From: a virus
Virus record (IMG/VR): IMGVR_UViG_3300005613_002492
Coordinates: 1-40,738 of that record
Reading direction: 5' to 3' (one strand)
DNA: 40,738 nucleotides
Shown: positions 22,944 to 29,110 of the stretch, piece by piece
How the letters are laid out: every line of letters begins with the position of its first letter
How positions within the stretch are numbered: the first letter of the stretch is position 1
Program-made: the position numbers and the translations under genes
Notes under the pieces: generated by a model
Database searches by the model: none
The model's input: only the letters and a program-made list of their open reading frames with translations
Told to the model about the DNA's origin: nothing

Positions 22944-23175
22944 TTAACTTAATCTTGGTTAGGTAAGGATTTATTAATAAATAAGTTGAAACCCACTCAA
23001 TTACGGATTTGCACCGCTGTGCCACTATAGGAATAATTGGCGTTTTATTTCAACTTTTTGTATCCACCTGGTTTATCTATTAACTACACCCTACAAAGCA
23101 ATCCAATGTACATTTGGCTACTAACTACTAATTTTGTATGCGTTATTATTCCGCCACTAACCAAGATAAAATTAA
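22944..23175 (-). ncRNA. Structured RNA candidate with closing stem and pseudoknot
   Basis: A 319-base gene-free stretch holds a 232-base element. Its ends, TTAACTTAATCTTGGTTAG (22944-22962) and its partner at 23157-23175, pair over 19 positions with two mismatches. Inside, AAGTTGAAA/TTTCAACTT (22983-22991 with 23048-23056) and GGAATAAT/ATTATTCC (23030-23037 with 23145-23152) cross each other, forming a pseudoknot. A GCAC/GTGC hairpin (23011-23022) and CCAATG/CATTTGG (23103-23117) add to it. On the minus strand a TATAAT at 23188-23183 would start transcription at the first base of the closing stem. No known RNA family is recognised. The strand is inferred. Confidence 0.5.
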
Positions 23176-23191
23176 CTACATTATTATACTA

Positions 23192-23208
23192 AAAATTGAA
23201 TAGGATAT
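23192..23208. repeat. 17-bp perfect inverted repeat, left copy
   Basis: AAAATTGAATAGGATAT, exactly the reverse complement of 23574-23590. The pair brackets the small gene at 23228-23557. The match stops cleanly at both ends. Confidence 0.9.
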
Positions 23209-23227
23209 TTTAATTAGCTAATTAAAT

Positions 23228-23557
23228 TTATTTATGGGCGATAGCTTCTTTCAAAGCATTTACTGATTTTTCTGTAATATCATCTGCCATACTACCAATG
23301 CCGTGCATTGAACTTTGCACATAGATGCTAGCAAATTTTTCTGCAAGTGATTGAGCAAGTTGATAATTTGATATGGCTGTTAAGCTTGCTGTTTCGTCTG
23401 TATAATTTGCTCTGTAAAAATCTTTTGTTTTTTTAGGTATTAAACCTAAGTCGGATAAAGTATATCCAAACGCTTTAGCGATTTTACGAGCCAGTGCTGG
23501 GTCAATCAAACTTCTTGAATACTCCAACATAAGTTCCATAGCTTTAGCTTTAGTCAT
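23228..23557 (-). CDS. Putative small regulator at the early/late switch, 109 aa
   Basis: I prefer the ATG at 23557 (MTKAKAMELMLEYSRSLIDP), which has AAAGGA upstream; an ATG at 23575 is also open. The segment LARKIAKAFGYTLSDLGLI could be a helix-turn-helix, followed by a helical C-terminal half (YQLAQSLAEKFASIYVQSS). It is the first gene after the minus-facing member of the divergent promoter pair, the normal seat of a phage repressor or Cro-like protein. A perfect inverted repeat flanks it. DNA binding is inferred, not shown by a clear family match. Confidence 0.5.
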   Translation of the reverse strand: MTKAKAMELMLEYSRSLIDPALARKIAKAFGYTLSDLGLIPKKTKDFYRANYTDETASLTAISNYQLAQSLAEKFASIYVQSSMHGIGSMADDITEKSVNALKEAIAHK

Positions 23558-23573
23558 ATAGTTGTGTCCTTTC

Positions 23574-23590
23574 ATATCCTATTCAATTTT
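23574..23590. repeat. 17-bp perfect inverted repeat, right copy
   Basis: ATATCCTATTCAATTTT, reverse complement of 23192-23208. It lies in the 5' leader of the small regulator gene, between its promoter and its ATG. Confidence 0.9.
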
Positions 23591-23608
23591 CAATGTACTT
23601 GTAAATAC

Positions 23609-23637
23609 ACTATAGCATACTTTAATAATTATTGCAA
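23609..23637 (-). promoter_or_regulatory. Minus-facing divergent promoter
   Basis: On the minus strand TTGCAA (23637-23632), 17-base spacer, TATAGT (23614-23609), followed by GTATTTACAAG. It drives the small gene at 23228-23557 and probably the RNA candidate and membrane proteins beyond. Confidence 0.7.
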
Positions 23638-23670
23638 TATTAGCTTGTGGATAACTTTGTATAAAAACTA

Positions 23671-23699
23671 TTGCATTTATTTAATAGTTATGCTATACT
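23671..23699 (+). promoter_or_regulatory. Plus-facing divergent promoter of the early operon
   Basis: TTGCAT (23671-23676), 17-base spacer, TATACT (23694-23699), then GTATTCACAAG. It matches the minus-facing promoter closely from TATGCTATA through ACAAG, so one regulator could bind both. It drives the genes from 23821 onward. Confidence 0.75.
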
Positions 23700-23719
23700 G
23701 TATTCACAAGGTTAAAAGA

Positions 23720-23793
23720 GTGGCTAAGATAATAAGTAAAGGCAAACCCCGAAAGGGTAAAATAAAATAACCCAATACTTATTATCTAGCCAC
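23720..23793 (+). promoter_or_regulatory. Early-operon leader hairpin with two competing inner hairpins
   Basis: GTGGCTAAGATAATAAGTA (23720-23738) pairs with TACTTATTATCTAGCCAC (23776-23793): 18 bp with one bulged A. Inside, CCC-CGAA-GGG (around 23748-23756) competes with GGGT/ACCC (around 23755-23773) for the same G's. It lies about 13 bases after the expected transcription start and 27 bases before the first early ATG. No T-run follows, so it is not a simple terminator. Confidence 0.65.
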
Positions 23794-23820
23794 CTCGCCT
23801 TAACTATTAACCCCAATAAT

Positions 23821-24075
23821 ATGAACACTTATCAAATACACAACAAACAAATTATGGAAGGTGTTACAGATTTTAGAAACTGGCAACACCTACCAACAGG
23901 CATACTAAGATGTGTAGCCTGCGGTCAACACAACATTACAGCACCTATTATGAATTACTTTAACTGGGATGGCTCACGATTTACTTGCCGCAAATGCCAA
24001 GACGAAAATAAAGAACCATTTGACGAAAAAGCATTCATACTTGATAAACATTATTTAGCAACTAACATAAACTAA
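23821..24075 (+). CDS. Zinc-ribbon protein, first early gene, 84 aa
   Basis: Two CxxC pairs (CVAC at 31-34 and CRKC at 56-59) with a 21-residue spacing predict a zinc ribbon. The N-terminus is polar and helical (MNTYQIHNKQIMEGVTDFRN). The start is ATG after CCCAATAAT with no Shine-Dalgarno site. As the first gene of the early transcript it may be a transcription or takeover factor, but no family is recognised. Confidence 0.65.
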   Translation: MNTYQIHNKQIMEGVTDFRNWQHLPTGILRCVACGQHNITAPIMNYFNWDGSRFTCRKCQDENKEPFDEKAFILDKHYLATNIN

Positions 24076-24076
24076 T

Positions 24077-24247
24077 ATGAAAAAAATAGACTTTGAAGAA
24101 TATTTACAAGATATATTTATGACTAGCTATGGTGGAATAAAAGAAACTTTAGATGATGCTTTTGAAGGCTGGTTGCAACAATTAGACGTACAGGAACTTA
24201 TAGATTATGGACAGCGTTATGCTGAATTTATTTCTTATCAAAAATAA
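24077..24247 (+). CDS. Small acidic early protein, 56 aa
   Basis: Reads MKKIDFEEYLQDIFMTSYGG then IKETLDDAFEGWLQQLDVQE to ...FISYQK, TAA. It is acidic and helical, with ATG one base after the previous stop (TAATATG). Position and spacing in the early operon support coding. Small acidic early proteins are often inhibitors or DNA mimics, but nothing specific shows this. Confidence 0.6.
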   Translation: MKKIDFEEYLQDIFMTSYGGIKETLDDAFEGWLQQLDVQELIDYGQRYAEFISYQK

Positions 24248-24291
24248 GCCGAACAACAAATAGAAGATTATTTAATTAACTAAAAAAATAT

Positions 24292-24903
24292 ATGATTACA
24301 GAAAACATCAAAGTAGAAAAAAAGGAAGCTCAAGAGTTTCCACCATTACCAAAAGATGTCTATGAAGTAGAGTTACTTGATATTACATCTAAAACTAATC
24401 CAACTTACGACACAAGAAACAAACCAGAAGCCGAACAAATTATGGAAACAGTATTAAGTTTTCAATTCACATTATTAGAAGGTATGGACAAAGATGGAAG
24501 CCTAAGAGGTAGAAATGTCTGGGCTAACTTTATTCCTACTTACCTATATATCGGTAGTAAAAATGGAAAAAACAAACTTTATAAAATCTTAGAAGCATTA
24601 CTAGGCAGAGATTTAACACCGAAAGAAGAAGCTACTATTGATACAGACTACCTTAATAGTTTAATCGGTAAACATTGCCGAATATCAGTAGAATCTAGAA
24701 CTAAAGATGATAAGACTTTTGATAACATTACAGACTGGTTACCTACTAAGACCAAACAAGAACCTTTAACATCTGAAGAAAAAGAAAAGTCAGCGGTTAA
24801 GAAAGACGACCTACCATCTACAGACCATCTTACAAACCCTGTAACTGGCGAACCTGTAGAACATAAAGAAGAAGAAATAAATCCTGATGATATTCCTTGG
24901 TAA
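24292..24903 (+). CDS. Single-stranded-DNA-binding-like protein (DUF669/SSB type)
   Basis: 203 residues. The N-terminal part FPPLPKDVYEVELLDITSKT, the middle LSFQFTLLEGMDKDGSLRGRNVW and the helix KNGKNKLYKILEALLG follow the pattern of phage OB-fold ssDNA-binding proteins of the DUF669 type. From about residue 155 the protein is a flexible charged linker ending in DDIPW, very like the acidic DDIPF tip by which bacterial SSB recruits partners. It likely coats single strands during phage replication. The start is ATG after CTAAAAAAATAT. Confidence 0.72.
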   Translation: MITENIKVEKKEAQEFPPLPKDVYEVELLDITSKTNPTYDTRNKPEAEQIMETVLSFQFTLLEGMDKDGSLRGRNVWANFIPTYLYIGSKNGKNKLYKILEALLGRDLTPKEEATIDTDYLNSLIGKHCRISVESRTKDDKTFDNITDWLPTKTKQEPLTSEEKEKSAVKKDDLPSTDHLTNPVTGEPVEHKEEEINPDDIPW

Positions 24904-24926
24904 TCCCCCTTTTAACAATTAGCTCG

Positions 24927-24973
24927 GACTTGGGATTTGAGATATTAAAGACGCCTATATCTGACCCCAAGTC
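24927..24973 (+). terminator. Hairpin between SSB-like and lysozyme-like genes
   Basis: GACTTGGG (24927-24934) pairs with CCCAAGTC (24966-24973), and inside it AGATAT (24940-24945) with ATATCT (24957-24962). No T-run follows, only GGGCAATTATAATT. It may act as a weak terminator, a processing site or a leader structure for the next gene. Confidence 0.4.
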
Positions 24974-25003
24974 TGGGCAATTATAATTAACAAAAACAAA
25001 TAT

Positions 25004-25567
25004 ATGAAAAACAAAAAAAGAAATAAAATCGGACAATTCACATCATTAGCCTCTTATTGGAATAAAAACCGATATAGATGGCTTACACTCGTTTCTGTGA
25101 CGATTATAGCTTATTCTGCTATATTCTTCAGTTCAGACCTATTACAGGGCTTATATCGCAACGTAGAGCCTTATACAGGCAACGTAGCCCAAGCCGAGAG
25201 TACAGACAAAGTAATAGAAGAAATATGCAGTCTGCCTTATGTAGATTGCGGAACTACTGAAGAAAGAAAGATTAAAGAGTGGATTTATAATAGATGGCTA
25301 CAAAATACAGATGAAGAAACAGCTAGAAAGGCTATGCGGATTGTAGGAGAATGTGAAAATAGAGATTGGAATCCTGATGTAGTAGTTTTAGAACCAAATA
25401 ATACTTATAGCTGTGGAATATTCCAAATAAATAGCGTACATATTCCAGCTAGATTATCTAACGACCAATGCTTAGACTATCAACATAATACTGATGTCGC
25501 AATTCAAATTTATCTAGAACAGGGATTTTCCCCATGGACATGCAGTCGGATACTTGATATTAAATAG
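25004..25567 (+). CDS. Membrane-anchored lysozyme/lytic-transglycosylase-like protein
   Basis: 187 residues. A basic N-terminus (KNKKRNKIGQF) is followed by one hydrophobic span (about 25-42, RWLTLVSVTIIAYSAIFF) and an AQA-type site near 62-64. The exported part has the SLT/lysozyme fold marks: a candidate catalytic Glu in IVGECENRDW (about 113-122), SCGIFQINSVH at 136-146, an Asp/Asn-rich helix and GFSPW at 174-178. It would cut peptidoglycan from the outside of the membrane. Its place in the early operon, away from the late lysis genes, is unusual. Confidence 0.75.
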   Translation: MKNKKRNKIGQFTSLASYWNKNRYRWLTLVSVTIIAYSAIFFSSDLLQGLYRNVEPYTGNVAQAESTDKVIEEICSLPYVDCGTTEERKIKEWIYNRWLQNTDEETARKAMRIVGECENRDWNPDVVVLEPNNTYSCGIFQINSVHIPARLSNDQCLDYQHNTDVAIQIYLEQGFSPWTCSRILDIK

Positions 25568-25582
25568 TTAACTTGGTATGAT
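25554..25582 (+). promoter_or_regulatory. Promoter for the HNH gene
   Basis: TTGATA (25554-25559), 17-base spacer, TATGAT (25577-25582); a second -10-like TATAAT lies at 25588-25593. It overlaps the stop of the lysozyme-like gene and lies 28 bases before the HNH ATG, so the endonuclease can be expressed on its own. Confidence 0.55.
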
Positions 25583-25609
25583 ATAGGTATAATCACAAAT
25601 AAATTATTT

Positions 25610-26113
25610 ATGTGGAAAGATATAAAAGGATTTGAGAAACTTTATCAAATATCAAATAAAGGTCAGATAAAATCATTAACAAAAAAAAGAGGTTTTTATC
25701 AAGCCAAAGAGATGATTTTAAAACAAAAAATAACAAAGTTTGGTTATGCAAATATTACTTTATTAAAAAACAATAAACCAAGTTTTTGTGTAGTTCATCG
25801 TTTAGTAGCAGAAACATTTATACCAAATCCAGAAAACAAACCACAAGTTAATCATAAAGATGGAAATAAATTAAATAATCATGTTTCTAATTTAGAATGG
25901 TGTACTTGCTCAGAAAACATGAAACATGCTTATAAAAATAATTTAAGAGATAGTCATGGAGAAAATCACTCTCAAAATAAATTAACAAATAAAGATATTA
26001 TAAATATTAGAAAAAGCAAAGAAAAGGGTTGTAATTTATCTAAAAAGTATAGTGTTTCTCGTTCTTCTATAAGCAGAATAAGAAAAGGAAATAGTTGGAA
26101 GCATCTATTATAA
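25610..26113 (+). CDS. HNH homing endonuclease (NUMOD4-HNH type)
   Basis: 167 residues. It opens with WKDIKGFEKLYQISNKGQIKS, a clear NUMOD4 DNA-binding motif, then the HNH core VHRLVAETFIPNP ... VNHKDGNKLNNHVSNLEWCT (about 65-105). A C-terminal helix-turn-helix (NKDIINIRKSKEKGCNLSKKYSVS) finishes it. Such free-standing enzymes cut unoccupied sites and spread. It carries its own promoter and is more AT-rich than its neighbours, as expected for a mobile gene. Confidence 0.9.
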   Translation: MWKDIKGFEKLYQISNKGQIKSLTKKRGFYQAKEMILKQKITKFGYANITLLKNNKPSFCVVHRLVAETFIPNPENKPQVNHKDGNKLNNHVSNLEWCTCSENMKHAYKNNLRDSHGENHSQNKLTNKDIINIRKSKEKGCNLSKKYSVSRSSISRIRKGNSWKHLL

Positions 26114-26125
26114 CAATCAACTAAT

Positions 26126-26476
26126 ATGAGCAAAAGAATAGAATATTGGAAAACACAAGGATATACCGATGAACAAATAGAATGTCATTTGCAATTTGAA
26201 AGAAACAAAGCCAAAAAACAAAGAGAAAGACGAAAAAGGAACAATGTTGAAAATCAAGAAATTATAAAAAAGATAAAGGATGATTTGCTTGGAAAAACAT
26301 TTGATTTAGCAGGTAGAAAAATAACAGTTATATCTTTACGACCAACAGTTGACGGAGTAGGTTGTTGGATAAAATACAATAAAATATTTGAAGATGGTAG
26401 TTCTGGAGATTTTAGAGAGTTTATACATTTTAGCGATTATAACAAAGAAGAAATATTAGAATCGATTACTTACTAG
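26126..26476 (+). CDS. Hypothetical early protein, 116 aa
   Basis: A basic helical N-terminus (MSKRIEYWKTQGYTDEQIEC, then KAKKQRERRKRNN) is followed by a more beta-rich C-terminal half (FDLAGRKITVISLRPTVDGVG). The opening half resembles a DNA- or RNA-contacting helix pair. No family is recognised. The gene lies between the HNH gene and a GC-rich hairpin. Confidence 0.55.
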   Translation: MSKRIEYWKTQGYTDEQIECHLQFERNKAKKQRERRKRNNVENQEIIKKIKDDLLGKTFDLAGRKITVISLRPTVDGVGCWIKYNKIFEDGSSGDFREFIHFSDYNKEEILESITY

Positions 26477-26478
26477 GT

Positions 26479-26537
26479 GCTGGTAAAGGAGGTGTGCCTA
26501 TAGCTAAGTAGGGGGAGGGAAACTTCCCCCCACCAGC
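26479..26537 (+). promoter_or_regulatory. GC-rich nested hairpin in early operon
   Basis: GCTGGT (26479-26484) pairs with ACCAGC (26532-26537), enclosing GGGGGA/TCCCCC (26511-26516 with 26525-26530). The G/C tracts stand out in this AT-rich genome. No T-run follows, and the next ATG is 22 bases on. Probably a transcript-stability or translation-control structure. Confidence 0.5.
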
Positions 26538-26558
26538 CTAATTATTAAATAAGAGCAT

Positions 26559-26777
26559 ATGAATAAAAACGAAGCATTAGTTAGACAATTTGTTAGAAAC
26601 AGAGTTGCTGATATTTTGCTAGAATTTGCTGGTATTAAAGTAGACCCCCAAGAAGTAATTGACAAAATTAATAGTGATATAATAAATGAATTTGTAGAGA
26701 TAGCTAAAAAAGAAGTTGATGAATTTTTAAAAGACCTTAGTAAAGCAATAAAAAATGAAAATAGAAGTAGACAATAG
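26559..26777 (+). CDS. Small helical early protein, 72 aa
   Basis: MNKNEALVRQFVRNRVADIL and on; entirely helical with alternating charges, ending KNENRSRQ. It overlaps the next gene by 23 bases. The ATG follows AAGAGCAT with no clear ribosome site. No family is recognised; it may be a small oligomerising or DNA-associated factor. Confidence 0.55.
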   Translation: MNKNEALVRQFVRNRVADILLEFAGIKVDPQEVIDKINSDIINEFVEIAKKEVDEFLKDLSKAIKNENRSRQ

Positions 26778-27111
26778 ATTTATAGGTGAACTCTTAGAAG
26801 ACAAAAAGCTGTTTTATAAAAAGGTTGTAGAGAGTAAACACCTATTCAAGAAAGAAGACGCTTGGGCTATTGATGCTCAGAAGTTTAAAGATGTTATAGA
26901 ACCTAAGTGTACCTTTGTTCTTATAACCGACGAGCATGGTACTAACTATCTAACACTAACTGAGATTTTTAATAAAAAGGGAGTGTACTATCATTTTAAA
27001 CCCCACCGCTCTCAGATATTCTTGCCTAGACGCTACTTTGTAAAAACACTCAAGGCTATGACAGCAGAAGAGATAAAACAATATTTTAAAATTAACCATA
27101 TAGGAATATGA
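26755..27111 (+). CDS. Hypothetical early protein, 118 aa
   Basis: ATG start (MKIEVDNRFIGELLEDKKLF) inside the end of the previous gene. The protein is mixed alpha/beta with DAWAIDAQKFKDVIEPKCTFVLI and a basic aromatic stretch (YYHFKPHRSQIFLPRRYFVK). Overlaps at both ends show an operon. No motif is recognised. Confidence 0.55.
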   Translation: MKIEVDNRFIGELLEDKKLFYKKVVESKHLFKKEDAWAIDAQKFKDVIEPKCTFVLITDEHGTNYLTLTEIFNKKGVYYHFKPHRSQIFLPRRYFVKTLKAMTAEEIKQYFKINHIGI

Positions 27112-27332
27112 ATCAAATAGAAAAAGCACTTAAAATAAGAGATGATATAGCTAAGGAATATGGCTTAAGCCTTAAAGACTTGGTTGGAAACTCACCTGCT
27201 AGAAAGTTTACCCGAGCTAGATATAATGCTTGGGCTAGAACCAGAGCCGAAACCGACCTAACTCTAAAAGAGATAGGCGAACTTTATAATCGTACTGAAT
27301 CTACTGTTTTAGTAGGGTTAAAGAAAGTATGA
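27108..27332 (+). CDS. Stand-alone DnaA domain-IV-like DNA-binding protein
   Basis: 74 residues. From about 30 to 73 the sequence (RKFTRARYNAWARTRAETDL, LTLKEIGELYNRTESTVLVG) follows DnaA domain IV: a basic helix with RxxxxxxAR-type pattern, the LTLxEIGxxxxR helix-turn-helix and a TEST/STV recognition turn in place of DHTTV. It keeps the DNA-binding part of the bacterial initiator without its ATPase. It may bind DnaA boxes on phage or host DNA, to help replication or compete with host DnaA. The start overlaps the previous stop (ATGA). Confidence 0.72.
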   Translation: MNQIEKALKIRDDIAKEYGLSLKDLVGNSPARKFTRARYNAWARTRAETDLTLKEIGELYNRTESTVLVGLKKV

Positions 27333-27673
27333 AAAACAAACTAGCCTATTTTAGGAAGAAAGCAGACCGTTTAATGCAGGATTATTTTACTAAAAAGTAT
27401 CCTAATTGTGAGATGTGCGGAAAACCAGTATCTTGTATGCACCACTTTCATCCAAAATCTGTATCATCAGCCTTGCGTTATTACGAACCAAATTTAATAC
27501 CTGTCTGTAATGGTTGCCATTTAGGATTTCATTCTCAAAGGTCAGCACAAATGGCTAGTAGATTAATTGCCAAGCGTGGTGTAGAGTGGTCAAACGATTT
27601 GCTTAAAAAGAAAGAACAAATAATAAAAACCAATCAAACTTATTATAAAGAAATAATAGATAAATATGTATAG
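27329..27673 (+). CDS. HNH/NinG-like nuclease, 114 aa
   Basis: ATG overlaps the DnaA-like stop. A zinc-and-HNH core is visible: CEMC (27-30), CMHHFHPKS (36-44, the His-His of HNH), LIPVCNGCHLGFHSQ (56-70) with the second CxxC. The C-terminus is a lysine-rich helix. Lambda NinG and related phage recombination nucleases share this layout and this place in the early operon. A structure-specific nuclease role in recombination is inferred. Confidence 0.7.
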   Translation: MKNKLAYFRKKADRLMQDYFTKKYPNCEMCGKPVSCMHHFHPKSVSSALRYYEPNLIPVCNGCHLGFHSQRSAQMASRLIAKRGVEWSNDLLKKKEQIIKTNQTYYKEIIDKYV

Positions 27674-27983
27674 AGCAAAAGGAAATTATAGACCAAATGT
27701 TATATCAGCAAAACAATCAGGTTATGATACTTATGGTGAAAAAGTTGATATAATTACTAAAAAATATAGAACTAGTGGTCATTTTAGAACTACAGCAATA
27801 GACCTGTGCGATACTTGTTTAAAGGAAATCAGAATATATAAAAAAGGACTTTATTTAAGAAAAAAAGGTTGGAGGAATATATGCTTTAATTGTTGGTTTG
27901 AAAAAGGCAAACCAGATTGTAAAGAAAATAAACTTTTGTTAGAATTTAAATTTAAAAAACAAAATGATATTCCAAATACCTAG
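27666..27983 (+). CDS. Basic zinc-finger-like early protein, 105 aa
   Basis: Overlaps the previous gene by 8 bases. Cysteines in LCDTCLKEI and ICFNCWFEKG (spaced CxxC ... CxxC) predict a zinc ribbon in a very basic protein. The N-terminal third (MYRAKGNYRPNVISAKQSGY) is polar. No named family is recognised; nucleic-acid binding is likely from charge and metal site. Confidence 0.55.
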   Translation: MYRAKGNYRPNVISAKQSGYDTYGEKVDIITKKYRTSGHFRTTAIDLCDTCLKEIRIYKKGLYLRKKGWRNICFNCWFEKGKPDCKENKLLLEFKFKKQNDIPNT

Positions 27984-28005
27984 CACCATATCAAAAATAA
28001 CCACA

Positions 28006-28326
28006 ATGGCTAATAAGTCTTTGCGGTTAACAATAGATACACAGGAAGCAATAAGCCCAGAAGCTATGAGTAGGCTTATGGACTTGTTTGATGATTATGG
28101 TTGGTTTACTTTCTCTAAAGAAGAAGTAAAAGCCGAGGACTTAGTTAATCTGCCTAAAATAGAACCTAAAGGAAAGGTAAGTCTAGCTCAAGAACTTAGG
28201 CAATCAATTTGGACACTAGGTCTTAAGAACGGACACTATGAAGCAGACGAAAAGAAAGAGGCTGAAGAGTTTTATAAACAGCAAATGAGAAAATTAATTG
28301 AATTTGTAAACAGTAAGATTATATAA
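28006..28326 (+). CDS. Last early gene, hypothetical 106 aa
   Basis: I chose the ATG at 28006 (MANKSLRLTIDTQEAISPEA) because the upstream open segment from 27964 overlaps the previous gene and looks unlike a normal N-terminus. The protein is acidic to neutral and helical, with PKGKVSLAQELRQSIWTLGL and a coiled tail. It ends the plus-strand operon and its stop overlaps the stop of the convergent M23 gene by 8 bases. No family is recognised. Confidence 0.55.
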   Translation: MANKSLRLTIDTQEAISPEAMSRLMDLFDDYGWFTFSKEEVKAEDLVNLPKIEPKGKVSLAQELRQSIWTLGLKNGHYEADEKKEAEEFYKQQMRKLIEFVNSKII

Positions 28327-29068
28327 GCAAACCTAGTCGTTCACCTCTTGGTGTTATTTCTGGTACTTCTTCTATTACATAGTCTTCAAACTCACCATAC
28401 AAGCGCTTAAATGTTTTACCTGAGTTGATTGGATAATATATCCCATCAGCTCCTTTTTGATATATGGCACTATCGCCAACTTCTTTATAAAATTTCATTT
28501 CGTTTTGTCTTAGTTTATCAAGCTCACCAAAAGTCCAACGAACTTTAGGGAGAAATTGCTCTGGGTCTATATACCCAAAAAATCCATTATTATAATCTGG
28601 TATTTTTCCAGCTACATAAGGACGTATTCCAAAATGTAAATGATGACCAGTTGAAAAACCTGTACTATCTCCATAACCTATAATCTCGCCACGTTTAACT
28701 CTCTGCCTAGCCTTTACAACCTTACTGTCTAAGTGTCCGAATACTAAGTCTAGGAATACATTTTTACCATCTATTGATTTAACATCTGTATAAGCTCTAA
28801 CATATATCCCATAGCCCTCTTTATCGTTAGTAGTGTCTTGAATATCCATATCAATAGGAGCTACAATCGGAGTTCCTTTTTTGTAGGCTATATCAAGTCC
28901 ATTATGACCTTTCATACCAAACTTTTCATACATAGCTGGATTACCAGCAAAGCTCTGTGTCCATTGTACGTTCCATTGTGGTAGGTTAGATAAATCAGCA
29001 GGTAGTCCATTCCAAACAACACCATCTTTGATGGGTAGTATCATTGGAAATGTTTGTGCTAAATTCAT
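28319..29068 (-). CDS. M23-family metallopeptidase (probable endolysin)
   Basis: 249 residues with an intact lysostaphin-type zinc site: GHNGLD gives His55 and Asp59, FGHLD gives His112, and the HLH motif in GHHLHFGI gives His143 and His145. It would cut peptide cross-links in peptidoglycan. No signal peptide or membrane span is obvious, so it needs a holin or particle delivery. The C-terminal about 80 residues (YYPINSGKTFKRLYGEFED) may bind the wall or particle. The ATG follows AATTAAAATAT, and a hairpin separates it from the upstream HNH gene. Confidence 0.85.
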   Translation of the reverse strand: MNLAQTFPMILPIKDGVVWNGLPADLSNLPQWNVQWTQSFAGNPAMYEKFGMKGHNGLDIAYKKGTPIVAPIDMDIQDTTNDKEGYGIYVRAYTDVKSIDGKNVFLDLVFGHLDSKVVKARQRVKRGEIIGYGDSTGFSTGHHLHFGIRPYVAGKIPDYNNGFFGYIDPEQFLPKVRWTFGELDKLRQNEMKFYKEVGDSAIYQKGADGIYYPINSGKTFKRLYGEFEDYVIEEVPEITPRGERLGLLI

Positions 29069-29089
29069 ATATTTTAATTTTAGGTAGGA

Positions 29090-29110
29090 GGGAGAACATT
29101 ATGCTCTCCC
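29090..29110 (-). terminator. GGGAGA/TCTCCC hairpin
   Basis: GGGAGA and TCTCCC (29090-29095, 29105-29110) form a stem around a 9-base loop. It lies between the HNH stop and the M23 start. There is no clear T-run on the minus side; it resembles the GGGGAG/CTCCCC hairpin at 14025-14047. Confidence 0.45.

Noticed and set aside
22990-23030. Possible tRNA (D-arm-like GGCACAGCGGTGC on the minus strand)
   Set aside because: No acceptor stem, anticodon arm or T-arm of correct spacing can be drawn around it; the pairs fit the larger pseudoknotted element instead.
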